Part shown: in pieces, positions 1 to 9,377 of the stretch
Layout of the letters: each line of letters starts with the position of its first letter
Position numbering within the stretch: position 1 is the first letter of the stretch
Source: Pseudomonas sp. MAG733B
GTDB taxonomy: Bacteria > Pseudomonadota > Gammaproteobacteria > Pseudomonadales > Pseudomonadaceae
NCBI RefSeq assembly: GCF_036884845.1
Contig: NZ_CP145732.1
Span: 1,550,001 to 1,614,000 of the forward strand
DNA length: 64,000 nucleotides
Direction: 5' to 3'
Notes under the pieces: model-generated
Databases searched by the model: none
What the model saw: only the letters and a program-made list of their open reading frames with translations
What the model was told of the DNA's origin: nothing
Translations under genes and position numbers: made by a program

Positions 1-219
1 TTTTTGCGGATATTGCCCTTGCAACAGGAGGGCGGTGTAGCCAACGCGGTCATCGAACTGCGCGGCGTTGCCGACGGGTTTGGCATCCTTCAGGCCGCTG
101 GCCTTGGTGCAATTGGCGAGCACGGTTTTGTCGTAGGCGGCCCAGGCGTCGGGGCTGGAAGCATGGGCCTGAGAGGCGAGGGCGGTGAGGCAGAGGAAGG
201 CCAGGGTGGCGGTTTTCAT
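1..219 (-). CDS. Small secreted protein of unknown function (3' end cut by window)
   Basis: The reading frame starts with ATG at 219 after an AGGATC-type ribosome binding site and runs off the left edge, so only about 73 residues are visible. The first 20 or so residues (basic MKT start, hydrophobic core, AHA-SS junction) form a typical Sec signal peptide. The mature part contains one Cys in a VLANCTKASG context and no motif I can name. It is probably a periplasmic or secreted hypothetical protein. It is transcribed in the same direction as the acetyltransferase gene upstream of it, with a 44-base gap. Confidence 0.55.
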   Translation of the reverse strand, partial: MKTATLAFLCLTALASQAHASSPDAWAAYDKTVLANCTKASGLKDAKPVGNAAQFDDRVGYTALLLQGQYPQK

Positions 220-263
220 TGTTCGGGGATCCTTGGGCAAGTAAGGGCCAAGGTGTGAGTATG

Positions 264-746
264 TCAGACCGGAACCGGTTCCCGACGCACCTCACACATC
301 CCGACACGCTCATACAAGCGCCGCGCGCGCAGGTTGTCTTCCAGCACCTTCAAATCCACAAACCCTTCCCGGCGCAGCTGAAATACTTTGAAGGCGTGCA
401 ACAGCAATGCGCGCCCCAGGCCTTCGCGTTGCGCCCGCGGATGCACCACCAGATTCTTGATGTAAGCGCTGGTCCAGCATTGACACACGCCAACCACGCC
501 TTCGCCATCCAGGGCAATGAAGCACAGGGCGGGATCGTATTCAGGATCGGTTTCAAACTTTTGCTGCCAGAGCTCCTGCGCCGGCACCCGGCCACCGCCG
601 TCGCGGTAACCCAGTTCCATCAAGCGATGGACCGCTTCGGCGAGCTCGGGGCGATAGGTGATCAAGTGAATGCCGGTCGGCCAGTCGATAGCCGGCACCA
701 CCTCGGCGAGGTCGCGCCTCATCAGCCAGCAATAATCCAAGGTCAA
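264..746 (-). CDS. GNAT family N-acetyltransferase
   Basis: This 160-residue protein has the GNAT fold signature. Acetyl-CoA motif A lies at about residues 98-115, with the Q-x-x-G-x-G pyrophosphate loop at Q106-G111 following a strand reading YIKNLVVHPRA. The motif B region LYERVGM lies near residue 145. The likely start is a TTG at 746, directly after the cheV stop and 7 bases after an AAGG inside cheV, which suggests translational coupling. The alternative ATG at 722 has no visible ribosome binding site. The acceptor substrate cannot be told from sequence. It could modify a small amine or a protein N-terminus. Confidence 0.8.
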   Translation of the reverse strand: MTLDYCWLMRRDLAEVVPAIDWPTGIHLITYRPELAEAVHRLMELGYRDGGGRVPAQELWQQKFETDPEYDPALCFIALDGEGVVGVCQCWTSAYIKNLVVHPRAQREGLGRALLLHAFKVFQLRREGFVDLKVLEDNLRARRLYERVGMCEVRREPVPV

Positions 747-747
747 C

Positions 748-1650
748 TCAATGACCTTGTTCGGCCACAGCCTTGGCTGCTTCGATCAGGCATTTGGTCA
801 GTTCCGGCGACGAGAACTTGGTCAGCACCGCGTTCGCCCCGGCCAGCCGCGCTTTTTCGCTGTTCATCGCGCTGTCGAGCGAGGTGTGCAGTAAGACATA
901 AAGATGTGCGAAGTCCGGTGTTTCGCGCAGGGTGCGGGTGAAGGCGTAGCCGTCCATCTCGGACATTTCGATGTCGGAGACGATCAGGTTGATCTGCTGC
1001 GCGGTGCCTTGCAGGTCCAGCAGGCAGTCGATGGCTTCCTTGGCACTGCGCGCAGTGTGGCATTGCAGGCCGAGGTTGCGCAGGGTGTGCACCGATTGCT
1101 GCAACGCGACCTGGCTGTCATCGACCACCAGAATCCGCGCGCTGCCCAGGACTTCGGCGTCTTCCATGCTCAGCTCGGTCGGGGCCATCTCGATTTGCAC
1201 CGGGGCAATGCCGTGGATGACTTTCTCGATGTCCAGCACCTGCACCAGCGTACCGTCGACCGAGGTCACGCCGGTGATGTACGAGCGCACGCCACCAGAA
1301 CCGAACGGCGGCGGGCGAATGTCGGTGGTCAGGCAGTGGACGATCTTGCTTACCGCCTGCACGTGCAGGCCCTGCTTGGAACGGCTGACATCGGTGACGA
1401 TCAGGCAGCCGCCGTTCGGATCTTCCAGGGGACGCTCGCCGATGGCGCGGCTCAGGTCGATCACTGACAGCGACGCGCCGCGCAGCGTGGCGATGCCTTT
1501 GACGTGCGGGTGCGACTCCGGCAGCTTGGTCAGCGACGGGCAGGGGATGATTTCACTGACTTTGAGCAGGTTGATCGCCATCAACTTGCCACTGCGCAAG
1601 GTAAACAGCAGAAGCGAAAGTGAATCTGCGCGGGCTTTGGTGGTGGACAT
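748..1650 (-). CDS. cheV: Chemotaxis coupling protein CheV (CheW domain plus receiver)
   Basis: The protein has 300 residues from the ATG at 1650, preceded by AGAAGG. A longer in-frame start exists at 1686 but lacks a good ribosome binding site. Residues 10-155 form a CheW-like coupling domain and residues 172-298 a response-regulator receiver. The receiver has the acidic pair D177-D178, phospho-acceptor D226 in SDIEM and the conserved K278. CheV proteins couple chemoreceptors to the CheA kinase, and receiver phosphorylation is thought to serve adaptation. The protein acts at the cytoplasmic face of receptor arrays. It is followed directly by the acetyltransferase gene. Confidence 0.9.
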   Translation of the reverse strand: MSTTKARADSLSLLLFTLRSGKLMAINLLKVSEIIPCPSLTKLPESHPHVKGIATLRGASLSVIDLSRAIGERPLEDPNGGCLIVTDVSRSKQGLHVQAVSKIVHCLTTDIRPPPFGSGGVRSYITGVTSVDGTLVQVLDIEKVIHGIAPVQIEMAPTELSMEDAEVLGSARILVVDDSQVALQQSVHTLRNLGLQCHTARSAKEAIDCLLDLQGTAQQINLIVSDIEMSEMDGYAFTRTLRETPDFAHLYVLLHTSLDSAMNSEKARLAGANAVLTKFSSPELTKCLIEAAKAVAEQGH

Positions 1651-1775
1651 AAGAACCTTCTTGGGCAAAAGGTGATGGGCTGTCACGGTTGCCGACAGCT
1701 ATCGATGCCGGGTTATCGACTTGTTTGGGGCAGGCTTTAGGCTAATTACCGACAGCCTGACTGTTGGTGAACTCC

Positions 1776-1909
1776 TGTGGCGAGGGAGCTTGCTCCCGCT
1801 CGGCTGCGTAGCGGCCGCAAAACCTGCAACCCAGTGTTTCCTGGATGCATCCTTTCGCCTGATTTGGGACCGCTTCGCGCTCCAGCGGGAGCGAGCTCCC
1901 TCGCCACAA
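1776..1909. repeat. REP-type inverted repeat pair
   Basis: A left arm beginning TGTGGCGAGGGAGCTTGCTC at 1776 is repeated inverted and imperfectly at 1880-1909. The two units face each other across about 75 bases, the REP doublet layout of Pseudomonas intergenic regions. It sits between the cheV promoter side and the 3' end of norR. Confidence 0.8.
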
Positions 1910-1914
1910 TAGGG

Positions 1915-3465
1915 TTATTTCATGCCCAACCTTTTGGCCATCCGCCCAAGGTTCGCCCGATCCAGCCCCAACTCCCGCGCCGCACTGGCCCAGTTGTTGT
2001 TGTGCCGTTCCAGGCACGCGCCGATCAACTGGCGCTGATAGTTTTCGGTAGCCTCGCGCAAGTCGCCGGTCACCAGCGCCATGGCAGCCGTGGCCGGTTG
2101 CTCGGCGCTGACTTCAATGCTGCCGTTAGGCAGGTCCAGGTCGGCAGCGCTCAAGCTGAGAATCTTCGGCCGTTCCTTGCAGTTGCCCAATGCCTTCAAC
2201 GCGCTGCGACCGATCAGGTGTTCCAGTTCCCGCACGTTGCCTGGCCAGTCATAGGCGAGCAACGCGGCTTGGGCATCGCTGCCCAGGCGCAGGCTGTTGA
2301 GGCCCATGCGCGAGCGGTTCTGCTCCAGGAAGTAACCGCTGAGCAGCAGCACGTCACGGCCACGATCACGCAGAGCCGGGACTAATAAAGGATAAACACT
2401 GAGACGATGATAGAAGTCGGCACGATAGCGGCCACTGCGCACTTCTTCGGCCAGGTCGCGGTTGGTCGCGGCGATCAGCCGTACATCGACCTGATGCTCC
2501 TTGTCCGACCCCAGCCGTTGCAGCTGACCGCTTTGCAGCACACGCAGCAATTTCGCCTGCACCGTCAACGACAGCTCGCCGACTTCATCGAGAAACAGCG
2601 TGCCGCCATTGGCCAGCTCGAACTTGCCGCGTCGATCGTTCATTGCGCCAGTGAAGGCACCGCGCACGTGGCCGAACAATTCACTTTCCACCAGCGTATC
2701 GGGCAGCGCGGCGCAATTGAGGCTGATGATCGGCTTGTCGGCGCGCGGCGAGGCGGCGTGAATGGCCTGCGCCACCAGCTCCTTGCCGACCCCGGTTTCC
2801 CCGGTGATCAGCACGGTCAGGTCGCTGCCGCCCACCAGGCTGATTTCTTCCACCAAACGTTTGAGGGCCTTGCTCTGGCCGACCATTTCGCGGTTCTGCT
2901 GACCGCTGGCCTGACGGTAGACCTCGGCGCGCTGGTGTTCATCCTCGACGCGATTGTTCAGGCGCTCGATGCGCTCGACGGCATTGACCGTGGCGGCAGC
3001 GAGGCTGGCGAAGGCCTCAAGGGCGTCAAGTTCGATGGGTTCGAACTGTTCCGGATCGAGCGCGTCGAGGGTCAGCAAACCCCATGGATGCTCGTCGATG
3101 AGCAGAGGGCAACCCATGCAATCGTGGACTTCAAGGTGGTCATCAAGGCCATCGACCAGCCCGTCGTACGGGTCGGGCATGTCGCTGTCGGCGGCGAACC
3201 GGGTCGGGCCATTGCTGCTCAGCAACGCTTCGAAGCGCGGATGCTCGCTGACCTTGAAACGGCGACCGAGGGTGTCGGTGCTCAAGCCGTCGACGGCCAG
3301 CGGCACCAGCCATTCGCCGTCGAGACGCAGCAGGGCAGCGGCATCGCAGGGCAGCAGGGCGCGCATGGCTTCGAGCAGGCGTCGGTAGCGCTCGCCCTCG
3401 GGGAGTTCGCGGGACAGGTCCGAGACCAGTGGCAGCAGGGCGGTAAGCAGGGATTTTGCAGTCAT
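1915..3465 (-). CDS. norR: NorR/FhpR-type nitric-oxide-responsive sigma-54 activator
   Basis: This 516-residue protein has three domains. An N-terminal GAF domain (about 20-165) retains acidic residues around D93-D98, C116 and D134, consistent with the iron-nitrosyl sensor site of NorR. A sigma-54-interacting AAA+ domain follows, with Walker A GETGVGKE at 222-229, the GAFTGA loop at 269-274 and Walker B TLFLDEV near 290. A Fis-type helix-turn-helix closes the C-terminus. It is divergent from the flavohaemoprotein gene, the arrangement known for FhpR and fhp in P. aeruginosa. The intergenic region carries three NorR-like sites and a -24/-12 promoter. Expected role: NO-triggered activation of NO detoxification. 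Confidence 0.93.
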   Translation of the reverse strand: MTAKSLLTALLPLVSDLSRELPEGERYRRLLEAMRALLPCDAAALLRLDGEWLVPLAVDGLSTDTLGRRFKVSEHPRFEALLSSNGPTRFAADSDMPDPYDGLVDGLDDHLEVHDCMGCPLLIDEHPWGLLTLDALDPEQFEPIELDALEAFASLAAATVNAVERIERLNNRVEDEHQRAEVYRQASGQQNREMVGQSKALKRLVEEISLVGGSDLTVLITGETGVGKELVAQAIHAASPRADKPIISLNCAALPDTLVESELFGHVRGAFTGAMNDRRGKFELANGGTLFLDEVGELSLTVQAKLLRVLQSGQLQRLGSDKEHQVDVRLIAATNRDLAEEVRSGRYRADFYHRLSVYPLLVPALRDRGRDVLLLSGYFLEQNRSRMGLNSLRLGSDAQAALLAYDWPGNVRELEHLIGRSALKALGNCKERPKILSLSAADLDLPNGSIEVSAEQPATAAMALVTGDLREATENYQRQLIGACLERHNNNWASAARELGLDRANLGRMAKRLGMK

Positions 3466-3516
3466 AGTGACTCCATGTAGTCGGTGTGACTATAAAACAG
3501 AAGGTGTCGTTATGAC
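3461..3516. promoter_or_regulatory. Three NorR-type enhancer sites (GTC-N5-GAC)
   Basis: Three copies of the NorR core GT-N7-AC occur at 3461-3471, 3480-3490 and 3506-3516. All share the extended form GTC-N5-GAC. The first overlaps the norR start codon, so NorR may also repress its own gene. The E. coli norVW control region likewise has three such enhancer sites upstream of a sigma-54 promoter. Confidence 0.8.
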
Positions 3517-3562
3517 TATCATGTTGTTAACTTGTTGATTTATATGAATTTAATAGTTGGCA

Positions 3563-3578
3563 TGGAAACTGAAATGCA
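3563..3578 (+). promoter_or_regulatory. Sigma-54 (-24/-12) promoter of hmp
   Basis: The sequence TGGAAACTGAAATGCA has the invariant GG (3564-3565) and GC (3576-3577) separated by exactly 10 bases. It lies 47 bases downstream of the last NorR-type site and 43 bases before the hmp start. The -24 element is a poor match beyond TGG, so the strength is uncertain, but the position relative to a sigma-54 activator's sites is convincing. Confidence 0.7.
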
Positions 3579-3621
3579 TAGGGCAATAGTCACCAAAACT
3601 TTGCTGCCCAGGAGTCACTTT

Positions 3622-4803
3622 ATGCTTAGCGTCCAAGACCGTGCCATCGTCAAATCTACAGTGCCGTTGCTGGAAAGCGGTGGCGAAGCCCTGATCACTC
3701 ACTTTTACCGCATGATGCTCTCCGAGTATCCGGAAGTCCGCCCACTGTTCAACCAGGCCCACCAGGCCACGGGCGACCAGCCGCGTGCGCTGGCCAACGG
3801 TGTGCTGATGTACGCGCGCCATATCGATCAGCTCGACCAGTTGGGCGATCTGGTAGCGAAGATCATCAACAAGCATGTCGCCCTGCAGATTCTCCCGGAG
3901 CACTACCCGATTGTAGGCACCTGCCTGCTGCGCGCCATTGCCGAAGTGCTCGGCGAAGAAATCGCCACCCCGGAAGTGATCGCGGCCTGGGGCGCGGCCT
4001 ACGGCCAACTGGCGGACATCCTGATCGGTGCCGAAACCAGCATTTACGACCAGAAAGAACAGGCGCCGGGCGGCTGGCGCGGAGCGCGGGAGTTCATCGT
4101 TGCGGCCAAGGTCGAAGAAAGCGCGGAAATCACCTCGTTCTACTTCGAACCGGTGGACAAAGGCCTGATTCTGGCAGCCGAACCGGGCCAGTACATCGGC
4201 ATGAAACTGATCCTCGATGGCGAAGAAATCCGCCGCAACTATTCGCTGTCGGCCCTGGCGAACAAAGGCCAGTACCGCATCAGCGTCAAGCGCGAGGCCG
4301 GTGGTCGCGCGTCCAACTTCCTGCACGATCAATTGCACGTGGGCTCGACCATCCAGCTGTTCCCGCCATCGGGCGAGTTCACCCTGACTGCCAGCGACAA
4401 ACCGCTGGTGCTGATCAGTGGGGGCGTCGGCATCACCCCAACCCTGGCGATGCTTGAGGCCGCGCTGGAGACCAAACGCCCGGTGCACTTCATCCACTGC
4501 GCGCGCAACGGCAAAGTCCATGCTTTCCGCGACTGGATCGATGGCTTGGCCGAGCGTCATCCGCAACTCAAACCGTTCTACTGCTATGCCGAAGACGACG
4601 GCGTGAGCCCCGCGGCGCACAAGGTCGGGCTGTTGAGCCAGGAGCAGTTGGGCGAATGGCTGCCGCAAGAGCGCGACCTGGACGCTTACTTCCTCGGACC
4701 GAAAGGCTTCATGGCGGCGATCAAACGCCATCTCAAAGCGTTGGGTGTGCCGGAGAAACAAAGCCGTTACGAGTTCTTCGGCCCGGCTTCGGCGTTGGAG
4801 TAA
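3622..4803 (+). CDS. hmp: Flavohaemoprotein, nitric oxide dioxygenase
   Basis: The protein has 393 residues from the ATG at 3622, preceded by GGAGT. A longer in-frame start at 3532 would lie upstream of the promoter. The N-terminal globin domain has B10 Tyr29, proximal His85 and Tyr95 at the same numbers as E. coli Hmp. A ferredoxin-reductase-like FAD domain follows with RRNYSLSA, then an NAD(P)H domain with GGVGITPT. The enzyme converts NO plus O2 to nitrate using NAD(P)H in the cytoplasm. Control by the divergent NorR through a sigma-54 promoter is strongly suggested by the intergenic sites. Confidence 0.96.
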   Translation: MLSVQDRAIVKSTVPLLESGGEALITHFYRMMLSEYPEVRPLFNQAHQATGDQPRALANGVLMYARHIDQLDQLGDLVAKIINKHVALQILPEHYPIVGTCLLRAIAEVLGEEIATPEVIAAWGAAYGQLADILIGAETSIYDQKEQAPGGWRGAREFIVAAKVEESAEITSFYFEPVDKGLILAAEPGQYIGMKLILDGEEIRRNYSLSALANKGQYRISVKREAGGRASNFLHDQLHVGSTIQLFPPSGEFTLTASDKPLVLISGGVGITPTLAMLEAALETKRPVHFIHCARNGKVHAFRDWIDGLAERHPQLKPFYCYAEDDGVSPAAHKVGLLSQEQLGEWLPQERDLDAYFLGPKGFMAAIKRHLKALGVPEKQSRYEFFGPASALE

Positions 4804-4835
4804 CCGGTTGGCGGCTCGGGAGACCGAGTCGCCTT

Positions 4836-4929
4836 CATTGCGGGCAAGCCTTGCTCCTACAGGTTTTGTGTCGATCCACGTTAATGTGAACGATGCAATA
4901 CCTGTAGGAGCAAGGCTTGCCCGCGATGG
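4836..4929. repeat. REP-type inverted repeat pair
   Basis: Two facing copies of a REP unit (GCGGGCAAGCCTTGCTCCTA and its inverse) flank about 38 bases between hmp and dsbB. The same subtype recurs at 23974-24068. Confidence 0.85.
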
Positions 4930-5068
4930 CTTCACCTCGGTCCAGAACTGAAAAACCCTTCGAAAGTTAATCCCTTCTTAACCCGCCTGTCGTCTATTCC
5001 CCCGACATCCCCCAGCACGCGCCCAGCGTGTAGACTGGCGGGCAATCGATATCTTGAAGGGAAACGCG

Positions 5069-5578
5069 ATGAGCGAGGAAACACTGCGGTTGGGCCGTGA
5101 ACGGCGTTATCTGGTTTTGCTGGGCATCATCTGCCTGGCGTTGATCGGCGGCGCGCTGTACATGCAAATCGTACTGGGCGAGGCCCCGTGCCCGCTGTGC
5201 ATCCTGCAACGTTATGCCTTGCTGTTGATCGCGATCTTCGCCTTTATCGGCGCGGCCATGCGCAACCGTCGCAGCATCACGATTTTTGAAACCCTGGTGG
5301 TGATTTGCGCACTGGCAGGCGTCGGTGTGGCGGGTCATCACGTCTACACGCAGTTCTATCCCGCCGTCAGTTGCGGCATCGATGTACTGCAACCGATTGT
5401 CGACGGCCTGCCGCTGGCGAAGATCTTCCCGCTGGGCTTCCAGGTCGACGGTTTCTGCTCCACGCCGTACCCGCCGATTCTCGGTTTGTCGCTGGCGCAA
5501 TGGGCGTTGGTCGCCTTCGTGCTGGTCGTGGTGCTGGTGCCGCTGCTGACGATGCGCAACCGCAAAGCAGTGCGCTGA
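5069..5578 (+). CDS. dsbB: Disulfide bond formation protein B
   Basis: This 169-residue inner-membrane protein has four predicted transmembrane segments. Its two periplasmic cysteine pairs are C41/C44 in APCPLCILQ and C102/C130, nearly the numbering of E. coli DsbB (41/44, 104/130). It reoxidises DsbA and passes electrons to quinone. The ATG at 5069 follows AAGG with good spacing; a TTG at 5054 in the same frame is less likely. It stands alone and ends at a strong terminator. Many pseudomonads encode a second DsbB paralogue, so the exact paralogue cannot be assigned here. Confidence 0.92.
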   Translation: MSEETLRLGRERRYLVLLGIICLALIGGALYMQIVLGEAPCPLCILQRYALLLIAIFAFIGAAMRNRRSITIFETLVVICALAGVGVAGHHVYTQFYPAVSCGIDVLQPIVDGLPLAKIFPLGFQVDGFCSTPYPPILGLSLAQWALVAFVLVVVLVPLLTMRNRKAVR

Positions 5579-5607
5579 GACCCTGCGCCACATCGTATTG
5601 TCGGACA

Positions 5608-5650
5608 AAAAATGCCCCGGTCCTCACTGAGAGGGCCAGGGCATTTTTTT
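5608..5650 (+). terminator. Rho-independent terminator of dsbB
   Basis: A stem of about 15 base pairs (AATGCCCCGGTCCTC with GAGGGCCAGGGCATT, one mismatch) is followed by seven T residues. Confidence 0.9.
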
Positions 5651-6404
5651 GCAGATCAGAGGCTGGTGGAAAACACCGTAGCAGGTGGAAACAGAGGTGC
5701 GACACGTGTGCGACATGTTGTCACATCTTCAGTGTCGCAGCGGCGTCCAAGGCAGCGGATTGGCACGGGCTCATGCAATGAAATTGGACTGTTTCGCAGC
5801 CTGTCGGGCTTGTTCGCTGTCAGGCTGGAGCAGGCAGTTTTAACAGGGTCTGGCGATTTGCCAGAGCCCTTGTGACATGGGGGCTTGCGCCGGGTAGGGT
5901 GGTGTCGCCGAGCAGCGGAAACTGTCTGAACTGCCGGTGGTAGACCTACTATTTTTGGTGTTTTTGTTGAGAATTAATTTCGATAACATGCGCCACTTTT
6001 ACGAGTTCGGCGAAGCATTGTTGCGGCTCGGGATATAAATTATTTCGGGATGAGACATGGTTTAAAAAACGCTACATAACTACAATCGCCCGCACTGAAT
6101 TCCCGGCGCTGCTCACCCTTAAAGGTGTTTGAGCAGAATCAGGGTGTCGAGAGGCCGGGCGGCTTCATGCGACTCCCAGGTGTCGGTGCCTCCAACTATC
6201 CGCACCAAATGGAATTGGTCTGTAACAAGGCCTTTGACCACGAATTCGAATAAGAACTCACCGCTGGCCCAGGATTTGTCGAAACGCGTCTGACGCTCGA
6301 CGGGCAGCCCTTATTCAATCCAAAGAAATGCCAACCCTTGGCAGGGTGAAGTGTTGGCGATCAAAACCCAACTGCATTGCGCAAGCTGCTTTAGAGGTCG
6401 TGAG
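5651..6404. other. Long intergenic region upstream of cyoA
   Basis: This is about 750 bases without an intact gene. The middle part (5940-6100) is AT-richer and is the likely location of the cyo promoter. A TACAAT hexamer at 6081-6086 could be a -10 element but lacks a convincing -35 partner. The only coding-like stretch is the minus-strand remnant at 6119-6310. I saw no clear FNR/Anr box. Confidence 0.4.
6119..6310 (-). pseudogene. Remnant of an unidentified protein gene
   Basis: The minus strand holds 63 sense codons ending in TAA at 6119-6121. The reading frame is bounded upstream by another TAA at 6311-6313 and has no usable start near its 5' end. The translation looks like real protein (for example FDKSWASGEFLFEFVVKG and RIVGGTDTWESHEAARPLD) and uses codons like the neighbouring genes. 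It is therefore probably the C-terminal scrap of a decayed gene. I cannot name the family. It could instead be a short gene using a rare start codon such as the GTG at 6241. Confidence 0.4.
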
Positions 6405-7340
6405 ATGAGTAAAAACAGGTACCCCAGACTACTAGGCTTAGTGCCGCTGCTCGGCACGTTGTTGCTGGGAGGCTGCAACATGACCTTGCTCAATCCCACC
6501 GGCCAGATTGGCCTGGAACAGCGCAACCTGATCATCACCGCAACGCTGCTGATGCTGTTGGTCGTGGTTCCGGTCATCGTCATGACCTTCCTGTTCGCCT
6601 GGAAATACCGCGCGTCCAACACCAAGGCGACCTACACGCCTAAATGGAACCACTCCACCAAGATCGAGATCGCGGTGTGGACTGTTCCGGTGTTGATCAT
6701 CATTGCCCTGGGTTACATCACCTACATTTCGACCCACGAACTGGACCCGTACCGTCCGATCGAATCCGACGTGAAGCCGGTGACCATCGAAGTGGTCGCG
6801 CTGGACTGGAAGTGGTTGTTCATCTACCCGGAACAAGGCATTGCCACGGTCAACAAGATCGTGTTCCCGGCGAACACACCCATCAACTTCAAGATCACCT
6901 CCGACGCCGTGATGAACTCGTTCTTCATCCCGGGCCTGGGCGGCCAGATCTACGCGATGGCCGGCATGCAGACCAAGCTGCATTTGATCGCCGACCGCAA
7001 CGCTGAAATGGAAGGCATCTCCGCCAACTACAGCGGCGCTGGTTTTACCGGTATGAAATTCAAAGCGATCTCAACTTCCCAGGAAGATTTCGACGCCTGG
7101 GTAAGTGAAGTCAAAAAGGCACCTAAACAGCTTGAACAAGCTGAATACGCAGCCCTTTCCAAGCAGAGCCAGAACAACCCAGTCGAGCTCTACTCCTCGG
7201 TGACGCCGAACCTGTTCCAGACCATCGTCGACAAGTACGAAGGCATGAAACCGGGCCCGAAGGTCAAGCACGAGAAGAAAGAGAAAGAAGTGGCCGCTAC
7301 GGACATGAACTCGCATTCAGCTGCCGGGGCAGAGGAGTAA
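6405..7340 (+). CDS. cyoA: Cytochrome bo3 ubiquinol oxidase subunit II
   Basis: This 311-residue lipoprotein starts at the ATG at 6405 after an AGAGGTCGTGAG leader. A lipobox LGGC places the acylated cysteine at residue 24. Two transmembrane helices (about 45-70 and 88-110) precede a periplasmic cupredoxin-like domain. That domain lacks the Cys pair of CuA, as expected for a quinol rather than a cytochrome c oxidase. It is first in cyoABCDE, with 3 bases to cyoB. The complex oxidises ubiquinol, reduces O2 to water and pumps protons in the inner membrane. Confidence 0.97.
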   Translation: MSKNRYPRLLGLVPLLGTLLLGGCNMTLLNPTGQIGLEQRNLIITATLLMLLVVVPVIVMTFLFAWKYRASNTKATYTPKWNHSTKIEIAVWTVPVLIIIALGYITYISTHELDPYRPIESDVKPVTIEVVALDWKWLFIYPEQGIATVNKIVFPANTPINFKITSDAVMNSFFIPGLGGQIYAMAGMQTKLHLIADRNAEMEGISANYSGAGFTGMKFKAISTSQEDFDAWVSEVKKAPKQLEQAEYAALSKQSQNNPVELYSSVTPNLFQTIVDKYEGMKPGPKVKHEKKEKEVAATDMNSHSAAGAEE

Positions 7341-7343
7341 ACG

Positions 7344-9374
7344 ATGTTTGGTAAATTAAGTTGGGAAGCGGTCCCGTTCCACGAACCGATTGTGATGATT
7401 ACCATCGCCATGATCGCGCTCGGTGGTCTGGCACTGTTCGCGGGTATCACTTACTTCAAGAAGTGGACCTACCTGTGGACCGAGTGGCTGACGTCGGTCG
7501 ACCACAAAAAAATCGGCGTGATGTACATCATCGTCGCCATGGTCATGCTGCTGCGCGGTTTTGCCGACGCCATCATGATGCGTACCCAGTTGGCCATGGC
7601 CACCGAGGGTTCGCCTGGCTACCTGCCACCTGAACACTATGACCAGATCTTCACCGCTCACGGTGTGATCATGATCATCTTCATGGCGATGCCATTCTTC
7701 ACCGGCCTGATGAACCTTGCAGTGCCGCTGCAGATCGGCGCGCGTGACGTTGCCTTCCCGTTCCTGAACTCCTTGAGCTTCTGGCTGCTGGTTTCCGGTG
7801 TTGTGCTGATCAACCTGTCCCTGGGCGTCGGCGAATTCGCCAAGACCGGTTGGGTTGCCTATCCGCCGCTGTCGGGCCTGCAATACAGCCCTGGCGTGGG
7901 GATGGATTACTACATCTGGGCGCTACAGCTATCCGGGCTAGGTACGACGCTAACGGGGGTTAACTTCCTCGCTACCGTGCTGAAAATGCGTACCCCTGGC
8001 ATGAAACTGATGGACATGCCGATCTTCACCTGGACCTGCACCTGGGCCAACGTCCTGATCGTGGCTTCGTTCCCGATCCTGACCGCTACCCTGGCACTGC
8101 TGACGCTTGACCGTTACATGGATTTCCACATTTTCACCAATGAACTTGGTGGCAATCCAATGATGTACGTCAACCTGTTCTGGGCGTGGGGCCACCCTGA
8201 GGTATACATCCTGATCCTGCCGGCATTCGGCATTTTCTCGGAAGTCATCTCGGCCTTCACCGGCAAGAAACTGTTTGGCCACAAGTCGATGATCTACGCT
8301 TCGGGCGCGATCTCGGTACTGGGCTTCATGGTTTGGCTGCACCACTTCTTCACCATGGGTTCGGGTGCCAGCGTCAACGCCTTCTTCGGTCTGGCGACGA
8401 TGCTGATTTCCATCCCGACGGGTGTGAAGCTATTCAACTGGCTGTTCACCATTTACCAAGGTCGTCTGCGCTTCACCAGCCAGGTTCTGTGGACCCTGGG
8501 CTTCATGGTGACCTTCGCCATCGGCGGCATGACCGGCGTACTGCTGGCCATCCCGGGTGCTGACTTCGTTCTGCACAACAGCCTGTTCGTGATCGCGCAC
8601 TTCCATAACGTGATCATCGGCGGTGCGGTATTCGGTTACATCGCTGGTTTCGCGTTCTACTTCCCGAAAGCGTTCGGCTTCAAGCTGCACGAAGGCTGGG
8701 GTAAAGCAGCGTTCTGGTTCTGGATCTCGGGCTTCTTCGTCGCATTCATGCCGCTCTATGCACTGGGCTTCATGGGCATGACCCGTCGTCTGAACGCCAC
8801 CACCAACCCTGAGTGGGTGCCGTACCTGTACGTCGCCATGTTCGGTGCGGTGATGATCGCTGTCGGTATCGCCTGCCAACTGATCCAGCTGTACGTCAGT
8901 GTGCGTGACCGCAACAAGCCAGAGAACATGTGCGAACACGGTGACCCGTGGAATGCCCATACCCTGGAATGGTCGACCTCGTCGCCACCTCCGTTCTACA
9001 ACTTCGCCGTGCTGCCGAAAGCTGACTGCGTCGATCCGTTCACCGAAGCCAAGGAAAACGGCACTGCGTACAAGGCTCCGGCCAAGTACGAGCCGATCCA
9101 CATGCCAAACAACACCGCTACCGGTGTGGTCATGGGTGCTCTGCTGACCGTGTTCGGTTTCGCGATGATCTGGCACATCTGGTGGCTGGCAATCGCGAGC
9201 CTGGTAGGCACTGTCGTCTACTTCGCGATCCACGCTGCACGTGACGACCAAGGCTATATGGTCCCGGTTGAAACGATCGAGCGCATCGAAGCCGAGCAGC
9301 ACAAGCGTCTGGTAGCGGCAGGGAAAATCCCGGCCACCGCCACCCGTGTTGAAACCTCGTTGGAACAGGCTTAA
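7344..9374 (+). CDS. cyoB: Cytochrome bo3 ubiquinol oxidase subunit I
   Basis: This 676-residue multi-spanning haem-copper oxidase core subunit carries the family ligands. These include the haem b histidine in [14 protein letters not shown], the CuB site and cross-linked tyrosine motif [15 protein letters not shown], the CuB pair WLHHFFTMG and the haem ligands HFHNVIIGG. The length matches E. coli CyoB (about 663) with the usual long C-terminal extension. GAGGAG precedes the start. It forms the catalytic and proton-pumping core. Confidence 0.98.
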   Translation: MFGKLSWEAVPFHEPIVMITIAMIALGGLALFAGITYFKKWTYLWTEWLTSVDHKKIGVMYIIVAMVMLLRGFADAIMMRTQLAMATEGSPGYLPPEHYDQIFTAHGVIMIIFMAMPFFTGLMNLAVPLQIGARDVAFPFLNSLSFWLLVSGVVLINLSLGVGEFAKTGWVAYPPLSGLQYSPGVGMDYYIWALQLSGLGTTLTGVNFLATVLKMRTPGMKLMDMPIFTWTCTWANVLIVASFPILTATLALLTLDRYMDFHIFTNELGGNPMMYVNLFWAWGHPEVYILILPAFGIFSEVISAFTGKKLFGHKSMIYASGAISVLGFMVWLHHFFTMGSGASVNAFFGLATMLISIPTGVKLFNWLFTIYQGRLRFTSQVLWTLGFMVTFAIGGMTGVLLAIPGADFVLHNSLFVIAHFHNVIIGGAVFGYIAGFAFYFPKAFGFKLHEGWGKAAFWFWISGFFVAFMPLYALGFMGMTRRLNATTNPEWVPYLYVAMFGAVMIAVGIACQLIQLYVSVRDRNKPENMCEHGDPWNAHTLEWSTSSPPPFYNFAVLPKADCVDPFTEAKENGTAYKAPAKYEPIHMPNNTATGVVMGALLTVFGFAMIWHIWWLAIASLVGTVVYFAIHAARDDQGYMVPVETIERIEAEQHKRLVAAGKIPATATRVETSLEQA

Positions 9375-9377
9375 ACC

